In this document: positions 40,771-49,639 of the stretch, piece after piece | Numbering within the stretch: position 1 is the stretch's first letter | Layout of the letters: each line of letters begins with the position of its first letter | NCBI GenBank assembly: GCA_032718475.1 | Contig: JAUCBJ010006777.1 | Coordinates: 1-63,714 of the forward strand | Length of the DNA: 63,714 bases | Source: Nemertoderma westbladi | Taxonomy: Eukaryota > Xenacoelomorpha > Nemertodermatida > Nemertodermatidae | Reading direction: 5' to 3' | Made by a program: the position numbers and the translations under genes | Notes under the pieces: generated by a model | What the model was told of the DNA's origin: nothing | The model's input: the letters and a program-made list of their open reading frames with translations, nothing else | Database searches by the model: none

Positions 40771-41109
40771 ATGGCTAGGGGTACAGCCAAGCTCGCTAAA
40801 TCCAAGGCGGATCCGAATGTTACGCGACAGCGATTGGACGCTTATAACAAAATAGCGGAGGAATTACGCGCGGAGTTCAATGCGTTGTATCCCTACGATA
40901 CGTTATGCGACACCAGTGACATTTGCGAGGATCCAGACACGGAGATACGCCGATTATATCATACGCTGCAATATTTGATGGCAAACAAACCCTTACCTGC
41001 AGCCAGGGACGAATTTGAAGGAATACGAGAAAGGCGAGATCGAGGAGTTCGGCGGAAGGCTCGCGAGCCTACCATTCTACTGGATATCCCACGATCAAAC
41101 CGAACCTAA
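40771..41109 (+). CDS. Possible small accessory ORF in BEL-B 3' region
   Basis: 112 codons from MARGTAKLAK (the frame is open a little further upstream, to 40753). Hydrophilic and mostly helical in appearance: A-Y-N-K-I-A-E-E-L-R-A-E-F-N-A-L-Y, then a Cys/Asp-rich turn (C-D-T-S-D-I-C-E-D) and I-R-R-L-Y-H-T-L-Q-Y-L-M. The C-terminus runs through palindrome unit B8, giving R-K-A-R-E-P-T. No known domain, signal peptide or membrane segment. It lies after integrase and could be an accessory protein or a remnant. BEL-A has an unrelated frame here. Confidence 0.4.
   Translation: MARGTAKLAKSKADPNVTRQRLDAYNKIAEELRAEFNALYPYDTLCDTSDICEDPDTEIRRLYHTLQYLMANKPLPAARDEFEGIRERRDRGVRRKAREPTILLDIPRSNRT
41054..41073 (+). 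repeat. 20-bp palindrome unit B8
   Basis: GGAAGGCTCGCGAGCCTACC; the centre GGCTCGCGAGCC is a perfect 12-bp palindrome. It lies inside the small ORF (second frame); another frame gives G-R-L-A-S-L-P. Confidence 0.85.
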
Positions 41110-41331
41110 GGAGATGACACCCGTGCTCTTCGATAGTATAACCTTTGCTCAGCGTTTGTCGCAGAGACTACATGGATGCGAGAACCTCGGCCCCATCCTA
41201 TTAAAGCGGTAGTACCAGTCGCGAGACCAACCAGATATTTATATTTGGATATTATATTTGGATATTTATATTTGGGTATTTATATTGGACATTACGTTTG
41301 GATGTTGGGTTTGGAGGAGTGAGATAGAGAA

Positions 41332-41351
41332 GGAAGGCTTGCAAGCCTACC
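41332..41351 (+). repeat. 20-bp palindrome unit B9 (3' UTR)
   Basis: GGAAGGCTTGCAAGCCTACC, untranslated, about 480 bp before the 3' LTR. Confidence 0.85.
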
Positions 41352-41962
41352 GTTAGCGATTAGTGCTCGGAGAAGATATCCAGACCAGCAGGACGAACTT
41401 TCAAGCTCGTCAGGAGGACACGTTAAGATTTATTTGGAAGTTATTAGCGCCTTATGTTTATTTTATATTTGAACTGATTTAATTTGGTGAATTTATTATG
41501 TATATTTACAATATATAAAGATTTATCGAAAGAGATTGAAATTATTTGTTTGATTTGTTCTAATTTGTTTTGATCTAATTTGTTTAATTTGCTTACCTTG
41601 ATAACCGAAAGCCCATTTTTGTATTTTAGGCACTAAAGTTAATTAGTAAATTTGTATTTTGTATGTACGATGGATTGTATTTACGCCATACCTGCAATAT
41701 TAAGTATGCAATAATTAGATAGTGATTATTTTATATTTTAGGCCCTACCAGTAGATTTAGAAATATTTGTAAATAGTTCGTATTTCGATTGGTGAAAACA
41801 GTCTTACTTACTGTTTTCATGGAGCGGTGATGAATTATTTCACTATAAGATAGCATTTGTAGTTTAACTTTAACGTAAAAACTTTCGAAAATCCGACGCA
41901 TTTTGATTAAGTTACAGTAATGTAATATTGCCTATTCATATTTGTACACATAAAGCCCCTAG

Positions 41963-42042
41963 TTACTCTCGTGGCGTAGTGGTCAGATGGTTAAGGCGTT
42001 GGTTACATTACAGATAGGTTACGTGTTCGAATCCCGGTAGGG
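41963..42042 (+). ncRNA. tRNA-like module in BEL-B 3' LTR
   Basis: Same module as 24143-24222, with TGGCGTAGTGG as the A box and GTGTTCGAATCC as the B box. Confidence 0.55.
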
Positions 42043-42246
42043 AAATTTGTATTTTGGGGCCATTTATATTCATTTGGTGCAAATTGGTGGACCAATGAGA
42101 CGCGTACAACATATCGAACGATGAGCCAGGCCAATCATAGGGCATAAAATATCTTATTGCTCAAATGTGAGGCTATGGAAAATTCTGTTAGGATTCCGTG
42201 TCCCAAATTAGTGTAAGGGCCGGTTTACATTGAACGATAAGCTGGG

Positions 42247-42335
42247 CCAATCATAGGGCATAGAGCATCTCATTGCTCAAATGTGAAGCTGTGGAAAATT
42301 CTGTTTGGTTTCCATGTACGATTTTAGTATATAAG
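42247..42335 (+). promoter_or_regulatory. CCAAT box and TATA box in LTR-B U3
   Basis: CCAATCA at 42247 (a second at 42131 and CCAATGAG at 42092) is followed 77 bp on by TATATAAG at 42328-42335, typical spacing for a Pol II promoter. The matching segment is deleted from the 5' LTR, so the 5' copy of BEL-B lacks this promoter. Confidence 0.55.
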
Positions 42336-43959
42336 GGCTGGTTTGCCTTCGGTTATCACCTTACGTTACTTATCACCACACTCAGATAATGTTTTTTTGT
42401 TATCAGTTAGATATTAGTTTATTTGGTTTCTTGTTGAAACTCTGTTCGATAATCTTTTGCTCAAGTCTAAACTGTAAATAAACTGCAAACTCCTGAACAT
42501 GTTTACTTTTGGTCCAACCTTGGGACAGCCAAACATCGGGAAGATGGCAGCCTAAACAGTTAGGCCGTCAGCAACGCAGGGAAGGGATGTCCACAACACG
42601 CTAGCGCCCACATAAGTTTGACCGCACACCCCCTTCACCCTTCGAAATACTCCGACTTGCCATGCAGCGCCCGCTTTACGAGGAAGGTAAGACTTTGTTC
42701 GACTCCCTTGCCCGACGTAAGACCTATAGATCAGGGTAAGCATGATGCCGTCCTGGGACGCCGCAAAATTTAGGATCAAATAATTATATTTCAGGTAGAA
42801 ACCCCCCCCCCCCCCCTTTGTCAGTCCTGCAAACCCCTGGGTTACCTGTATACCTCACAGGTGCGAGCTATTGCCGTTCGTCAGTACGCAAGTACATATT
42901 AGGTACGGACAGCATACGTTCCATAATTTAGTGATTTGTTAGTACTGACTGTTTGGTACCGGTTCGCTTTGTGGAACATACATTAGTACCCGCCCCCCCC
43001 CCCCCCCCCCCCCCCTACCTGCAGTTAGTTATTTGATCAGGCAAGGAGTATTTCTGCTACCGGCACACCGCTTGGCCTAGGGAGGTTTATTAATATCCTA
43101 CCGCGCCTTGCCACGTACTGATAGGTATTTGCTGCTAACTACCGCAGCAACAAAATTCTAGAATCAAATTTGTATACCAGATCAGCTAGCGTACGGTAGC
43201 AATTAACCCCTATTTCTTATCTTACAACCAGAATCTGGTATTTGTGCCGATCACGGGTGTAGTTACTAACACCGTGGTTGCCCAGTTGAGTTGTGGATAG
43301 GAAGGAGAGAGCTTTGACGTCATTTGTGAGTATAAAGTTCTACAAACGCGACTAGTTTATTTTAGTAGCTAGCGCACGGTATTATTTCGGTCAGAAAATC
43401 ACTAAAACCTAGTAAATGATATACACCAAAATTGTTTTATTGTAACACACCCACACACACACGCCCTAAAACATATTTACCCTTAGAGTTCCTACTAGAT
43501 AGCGCACTTTAGATTTTAGGCAGAATTTATCTGTATTTGTAGAATTAGGATCTGATATTTGGTTACGGCAAGGGAGTATTTCATTATTCGTTATTAAACT
43601 GTTGTTTTCTACCCAGCAGTATTGTTACGTTAGGCACGACCCTCTTTAGACTGATTTCGTACAGGGGGATCAGTTATTGTTACGCTAGGTCTGTAACCCA
43701 CTTAGCTCTTATATAAACCATATAAATCATACCGCGACAAGTTACGGTATTTAGGACTGTCAGCGATAGTTAGGATTCGCTGCGCGGGGATTGTTTTCCC
43801 GTGAGTTTGGTCTGTTACTGTAACTGTACATCTGCCATACCGGTTAGAGGACAGGTATCCTTTTGTCTAGTTCGTAGGCATTAGACCCGCTCACGTACAT
43901 AGAATAGACACCAGATGCAGATAGATTATGATTCAGATGCAGATTATTATTGCAGATAG

Positions 43960-44820
43960 ATGTATGGGACCCAATATATTAACATTAACCCCAGTACCAA
44001 ACATAATACCGGTGGGGGGGGGGGGGAGGGACAGGGTGACATTCCCCCATTACAATATCAACAATACACTCAAACAGGAATAAGAACATCGAACCCCCTG
44101 GACGAGAACAGGTCATGCGACACCGAAATATGGAGGAGGCCGTTACTCCCAATGATATATCCGACGCAAGTAAAGTCAACAGGCCCGACGGGCGGACCGC
44201 ACCCAATGGGAGAATCTGTACAGAATCCCTCGAATCCATTGGAAGCACAGGCAATGGGAATGGCGACACTTATCGATGCGCTCAAGACCAGGATCGAGCT
44301 ACCAACTGTCGAGCCATTTAAATTCGACGGAAGCAGACCGGAAGAATACCTGCAATTCCGATGCATGTACAGAAACGAGATATTAAGAAAGAACCTGACG
44401 GAGGTGGAGTGCCTAAAATATTTACAGGTATATACAGGAGGCCCAGCGTACGACATCGTGAGGCAGTATCAGGGCATCGAGGGTGGCTTCACGACTGCAT
44501 GGTGGGCCCTAGACAGGGAATACGGACTCCCAGCCAAGATAATCCAGCAGACCTTAAGGGGGATAACATCGGGTGGCTTACAGGACAACCCTGTTAGCAT
44601 AAAGACCTTCGCGAACAAGGTCGAGAAGGCGTTAATCGTGCTGAAGAAGCTAGATGCGCCATACGAACTCAACGCATCTAATAACATCACCACGATAGAG
44701 CAGGCACTGCTGATCTGGCTATGGAGCAAGTGGAGGAAGATTGCCTTCTCCACACGGGAGAAGAAAGGTGCGGAACCGGGCTTAGAGGAAATGTCAAACT
44801 TCCTCAACTACGAAGCCTAG
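43960..44820 (+). pseudogene. BEL-C Gag/Pol: DUF1759 capsid-like region
   Basis: 286 codons in frame from ATG at 43960, preceded by TAG. A Gly run from a 13-G tract (44014-44026) and a Pro-rich stretch precede the DUF1759-type domain at about residues 95-285: T-V-E-P-F-K-F-D-G-S-R-P-E-E-Y, V-E-C-L-K-Y-L-Q-V-Y-T-G-G-P-A-Y-D-I-V, L-D-R-E-Y-G, F-A-N-K-V-E-K-A-L. The same frame goes on past a single TAG (44818) into the next segment. By the order of parts this is the continuation of the gag at 21784-24006, with BEL-B in between. Confidence 0.75.
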
Positions 44821-45270
44821 TTGATCACGGACCCAGTCTACAGTGAGGATAGTTTGGGGAAGGCGCCAAAGACCGAATACAACAGGCCTAAACCCAAACA
44901 CAATCCTGCAGATCCATTCCCGAGAGTAAGACAGTCGCTACCACACGTGGCCACACAGGGGGCTACAAGCCCACAGTTAGATGGGAGTAGGGCCACACCA
45001 TGGCAGGGACAGAAAGAAAATAACAACACAAATAAACATAATCCCAACACACCTAGTAGGCCGAGTCCAGATAACCAAAACACTAAACAGGTAGATATAA
45101 ACCTACGCGCGATACGTGAGGGACTATATAGGGTACGCTACAATCCAGGATTCGAATGTCAATTGCATAGGGATGGAACCCATAAGACCATGAGTTGTCA
45201 GCATTGGCAAGCGTTGCCTAAACAAAATCGTACACAGACGCAAACGGACTATGTCATCGATGCGTGGTAG
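44821..45270 (+). pseudogene. BEL-C Gag: zinc-knuckle-like segment
   Basis: Same frame as 43960-44820 after a TAG. Pro/Gln/Asn-rich, with one putative knuckle C-Q-L-H-R-D-G-T-H-K-T-M-S-C near residue 120, comparable to the cysteine cluster before protease in BEL-A. Stops at TAG 45268-45270; protease continues in a different frame that overlaps slightly. Confidence 0.6.
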
Positions 45271-46004
45271 AAGGACACAGATCCGGAGAGTGTAGAGAAA
45301 CAGCAATAGGAGACAATGAGACTGGAGGCCAAACGATGGCTACGAGCACGACAGGAGCAAGGAGAAAAATGAAAGTACTACTCGGGGTAGTGCCAGTGAA
45401 GATAACAGGAAGGGGCTGCCGATCAGTCACAACATTAATGCTGGTCGACAGCAGAGCAGCCTTCATGCTGGTGGAGAATTGGGTGGCCGAGGAGATAGGG
45501 TTACAGACGAGGCCAAGTAGATTGGCGGTAACTACTATCTCGAGTAAGGATGAGGTCCTGGAAATGAGGACGGGACGGTGCGAGATATCAGCGATTGCAC
45601 CGGGATGTGACTATGGGGCGACCATAGACCCCATTCAGATCATAGAATTAATCAATATTAAGGCCAGGAGACCAACTAACATCGAGGTCGAGCAGTACCG
45701 GTTCCTGGACGATATCGATTTCTCAATACCGGAGGTGGACGTCTCAAAGGTATCCATCATAGTGGGTATGGACTGCCCGATGGCCCATGAAAGAGTACAG
45801 ACGATCTTTGGGAAAGACAGACAGCGGGATCAAATGGCAATTCTCACGCCGTTCGGATGGATGCTTAGCGGCCCAATTAAAACCAAGATTCCACACAGGG
45901 TGTCGGAGACATCAGGGTGCATGCTACCAGGCACTGTTAAGGACGCAGAGGAGAAACCAGAGACGGTAGATAAACTAGAAGGGGAAGTAACAGCAAGAGT
46001 GTAG
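45264..46004 (+). pseudogene. BEL-C aspartic protease (DUF1758)
   Basis: About 246 codons. From residue about 44: V-V-P-V-K-I-T-G, then L-M-L-V-D-S-R-A-A-F at the catalytic position, which has D-S-R where an active enzyme has D-S/T-G. Later I-I-V-G-M-D-C-P-M and L-T-P-F-G-W-M-L-S-G-P, both BEL/Pao protease-region signatures. The protein ends at TAG 46002. No RT, RNase H or integrase follows, so the element cannot complete its own cycle. Confidence 0.7.
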
Positions 46005-47551
46005 GCGGAAGAGAATGGATTTGACGCGGAAGACTTAGAGACAATGGGATGGAACAAGGATGTTCCCAGCAAGTATCGGTATGGGGATTGAGAGGAGTGG
46101 ACGGCGAGATGTCCAGAGGACAACAGTCCAAAGGAGTGTCCAGAGGAGTGTCCAGAGGAGTGTCCGGAAGAGATGCTGGTCCGGTTGAGAGGCATACCGA
46201 CAAGGGGGAGGTTGAGTAAGAAGACAGGATGGAAAGGGATAGGATTACTATTGTTTGTTCTATTTTGTCTGTTCTTTCAGTTTCTTTCCATTCTGCCGCT
46301 GGGAGACGACAAGGTGGGATTTTGCTGCCAGGAAATGAGGAAGTCAAGAAGGCGGCGGAGAGACCCGATTTTAGGGTGGCAGAAGAGGGAGAATCAATTC
46401 CTAGAGGGTTGGAATTGGTGAAGAGAGTGTGGCGAAGGATAAGAGGACGTAAAGGGGGGCAGTGGGAAAGTGCCTATTGGAAGAAGGGGCACCTTAGAGT
46501 TTAGTCGTCCAAATGTTGGACTGAGGGGGGTGGGAATGAGGGCGAGACGCCCTTCCCACACGAATAAGAAATATAAATAATTAAAATAATTAAAATAATA
46601 AAATAATAAAGTAAGTAGAAGTAAGAAAGTTAGTAGAAGTTAGATAGTAAGTCAGAAGTAAGAAAGTTAGAAGTAAGAAAGTTAGTAGAAGTTAGTAGAA
46701 GATAGTAAGAAAGTTAGAAGTTAGTAAGAAGTTAGAAGTAGGCAGTAAGGGAGTGTGGTATATTGACATGCCACGAGTAGTAGTAGAGAGGTTGTGGGCA
46801 CCGAAAGCGCCACGTAGATAGAGGTAGTAGTAGAGAGGGGTTGTGGGCATCGAAAGCGCCACGTAGTTAGAAGAGTTAGTAGAGTTAAGAGAGTTACGTA
46901 GAAGAGTTAGTAGAGTTAAGAGAGTTACGTAGAAGAGTTAGTAGAGTTAAGAGAGTTAGTTAGAAGAGTTAGTAGAGTTAAGAGAGTTACGTAGAGAGTT
47001 AGTAGAGTTAGTATAGTTAGTATAGTTAGCAGAGTTAGTAGAGTGAAGAAGTAAGTAGTAAGTAGCAAGTAAGTAGTAAGTAAGAACGATAATAGCACAG
47101 TGTAGTAGCATAAGAACTTGGCACCTTTGGGAGTGGTAGAGAGTACAGGATTACAGGGAGATAGTGAGAGGAAGTGTTGGCGCATGAGAGAGTGCAGACG
47201 TGTGCGATTCAAGTGTGGGGAGCAAGCAGGCAGAGAGAGAGAGTAAGACAGAGTAGAGTGGAGTTAGAGTGGAGCTGAAGTAGAGTTAGAGTTCAGGGTG
47301 ATAGAGTTTTTAAAATTGTGTGAGGATTCCACAATTGTCTCAAACAGAGACGCCAGATGTCTTGGTGCAACATAGGTTGCGGTTGCACCAACAAGGGGTA
47401 GTAATATCATACCCAGAGGGAGCGGCCTGGAAAGCCGACTCCAAGTAAAAGAACTCCACCCCACACCCGATAGTAGATCGGGTTCCAGCGGAATTGAAGC
47501 GCACTCATAGGTGATGCTATCTTCTCACTGGGAAGATAGCATGGGGGGGAG
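46005..47551 (+). other. BEL-C 3' region with simple repeats; no RT or integrase
   Basis: Contains a four-unit CCAGAGGAGTGT-type repeat (46112-46170), a short frame with a hydrophobic stretch (46229-46504, I-T-I-V-C-S-I-L-S-V-L) that I cannot assign, then about 500 bp of GTTAGTAGA/GAGTTA-type simple repeat (46570-47080), and AG-rich sequence. It ends in a purine tract, ATGGGGGGGAG (47541-47551), directly before the LTR, a good polypurine tract. Confidence 0.65.
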
Positions 47552-48213
47552 TGTGAACGGATTCAATTCTGCCTCATTACCCTCACAAAGTAAGGACAGA
47601 GTGGCGCCTTTTCAGCAATAAGTTGACGAGGTGAGATTACCCTCGGTAATCTCACCCCATAACCAACTGGGGGGGGGGGGGGGCGATACACGCCATAGAG
47701 TTACAGAGTGAGGTGAAAGGTTAAACCACTGGGAGGGTCAAACGAGCTAGAGAAGCTAGCAGTAGGAGGTAACACCTACACAGGGAGTGGCGAGGCGATA
47801 AGTAGCCAATAAGGGCCAATTAGTAGGCAACGAAGGGAATGGGGAGAATGAAGCGTATCTATTGGATGATAGGGCCACCCTTAGTGTAGGACTAATAATA
47901 ATATATGTGTCGATGCAATATAACCGTTATACTATGTCATTGCTATTCAGTTGGTTGCCAGAAACAACCCTGGAACTGGAATAGTTCTGACCGTTGTCAC
48001 AACTACAGCCTGCTAGTGCGATATAACTGATTGTGCTGATTATAATTGATTGTGCTATTATCTGTACCTATGAAACTATTAACATTTGTATTGATCATTA
48101 ACACCACTCAATCGGTTTTCCAACGGCCTTCGGCCTAATAATTTACGGCAGCCAGCGGACGCAACAACGCGTGAACTAAACTTAACCCAGTCGGGATCAC
48201 AGATCCCTTCACA
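47552..48213 (+). mobile_element. BEL-C 3' LTR (662 bp)
   Basis: TGTGAACGG...CCCTTCACA, bounded on the left by the polypurine tract. Its last 570 bp match the LTR-C fragments in the tandem units. It has a 15-G run (47669-47683) inside an inverted repeat GGTGAGATTACC/GGTAATCTCACC. After it the Helitron sequence starts. Confidence 0.85.
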
Positions 48214-49188
48214 GTTCATAATAATTCGGGGTAATGTAAATTATCTGTGAATATGAAGCACTGGTGGCAACATTAAGGGAACTTTTTCTCGCTGCGTGTT
48301 TGTGGAGAACTCTGACCAATCTGCAATTCCTCTGTCTGCCACTAGGGGGCGAAATGTCTCAAAGTGAAAACCTTCACCCATTTCTTTATTAATAATGCTT
48401 TTATGCTGATACTTTGCAGATGTCTACTACACCATAGACTGCGTTTTTGAGAAGAACTCTGACCGATCTGCAATTCCACAGTCTTACCGCTAGCCGGTGA
48501 AATGTCTGAAATGAATACCTTCTCCCATTTCGTTTTTTCTAATGCTTTTTTTTTATACTTGGGAAAGGTATACTAAACCATAGGCTGTGTGTTTGGGGCG
48601 GATGCTAACCAGTCTGCAGTTCTCCAGTATACTGCTAGAGGGTGCGAAATGTCTGAAAAGTGAAAACATTCTCTCATTTATTTATTAAAAATGCTTTTAG
48701 GCTGATACTTGGCAGAGGTCTACTGTACTACATCATAAGCTGCGTCTTTGGGAAGGACGTTGACCAGTCAGCAGTTCTCCAGTCCGCCACTAGGGGACGA
48801 ATTGTCTGAAAGTGAAATCCTTCTCCCATTTAAATTATTTTAGAGTTTATTCTTGGCAGCGATCTAAAAGTACTGTACAGTACCTACTAAACTAAATAAA
48901 CTATAGGTTGTGTTTACGAGGATGATAACCACCTGCAGTTCTACAGTTTAACCTTCTTCCATATTTTTACTATTTGTAATCCTTTGGAAATGATACTTGG
49001 CAGTTATTTATCTACTTTATACAACCTAAGTAGCATAATACGTTGTACGTATTATGTAGAAATTTGAAAAGTAAAACAGCTTGACGTTTTGTTAATTATG
49101 TTAAGTTAATTAATTAATCTAATGTTTGGAATGGTGAATAGGCTTGTGAACTAGAAAGCCGTGGCCCGAAGGGCCACGTGCTTTCTAG
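48214..49188 (+). mobile_element. Helitron/Helentron-like element H1, 3' part
   Basis: Four or five diverged tandem units with cores such as CCACTAGGGGGCG (about 48342), then a terminal spacer and the 38-nt hairpin ending CTAG. Its 5' part is absent; the simplest reading is that BEL-C inserted into it and the rest lies left of the window. Confidence 0.7.
49151..49188 (+). other. Helitron 3' terminal hairpin (H1)
   Basis: CTAGAAAGC...GTGGCCC-GAA-GGGCCAC...GCTTTCTAG, about 17 base pairs with a GAA loop, ending in CTAG followed by T. The same 38-nt structure closes H2-H5. Confidence 0.8.
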
Positions 49189-49639
49189 TCTATCTATATA
49201 AATATCATGTGTTTGCTTGCTTGTCTGTCTGTCTGTCCAAGCTATACGTTTCTACACACAAGCACCAATCGGCGCTCGCGATACATCGAACGAAAGCTCT
49301 CGTCACAAGCACGTGCACTGTCGCTATCTCGAGTCTTATTTTACGCGTTTGTTTGTGTGAATGCAGATTTCGTGAATTTGGTACCGGTAGCGCGGTAGGC
49401 CTAGCAGTTCATTCTGTCACTCTACATGTTGGGTCTCGACTATTATGCTACTTTTTGATGCGCATCTACGTGATGCAGACTGCCCCGAGCACATGGACGC
49501 GAAACGTCGTTATATCGAGGCGAATTTTATGCATTATTTATGTGTGAATGCGTATTTGTGGTCAAATTTGGCTATTATTCCATAACCATTTTCAGCCAAA
49601 TTTTTCAACCAGCAGGAAGCGTTATAACAGCGCGGTTGC

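Larger units (their letters stand above)
39973..41827 (+). other. BEL-B 3' untranslated region
   Basis: Parallels the BEL-A 3' region. It holds a hairpin-forming inverted repeat (40085-40181), three palindrome units, a possible small ORF (40771-41109), a TATTTGGATATTTATA-type AT repeat (about 41236-41300) and the polypurine-like CATGGAGCGG just before the 3' LTR. The last 40 bp (ATTGGTGAAAAC...CTGTTTTCATGGAGCGG) are shared with BEL-A. Confidence 0.7.
24007..43913 (+). mobile_element. BEL-B: BEL/Pao LTR retrotransposon with nested copia
   Basis: The 5' LTR is 24007-25078 plus 29288-30035, split by the copia element; the 3' LTR is 41828-43913 (about 2086 bp). Both start TGATGAATTA and end GACACCA. 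Inside are a leader, gag and pol in the same order as BEL-A. Removing copia leaves about 15.7 kb. The coding region carries at least five nonsense codons and three frameshifts. I found no exact target duplication (flanks ...ACTATAAT and GATGCAGAT...), so the boundary in BEL-C is inferred from what lies on either side. Confidence 0.85.
41828..43913 (+). mobile_element. BEL-B 3' LTR
   Basis: Complete LTR, TGATGAATTA...GACACCA. It carries the parts missing from the 5' copy: the TATA segment (about 42325-42415) and 42990-43164 with a 23-C run (42993-43015). A 15-C run is at 42802-42816. CRE-like TGACGTCA is at 43315-43322. Confidence 0.87.

Noticed and set aside
46173-46504. Envelope or membrane protein in BEL-C (hydrophobic stretch)
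   Set aside because: Only one short hydrophobic run, in overlapping frames beside simple repeats; no signal or fusion-like features.
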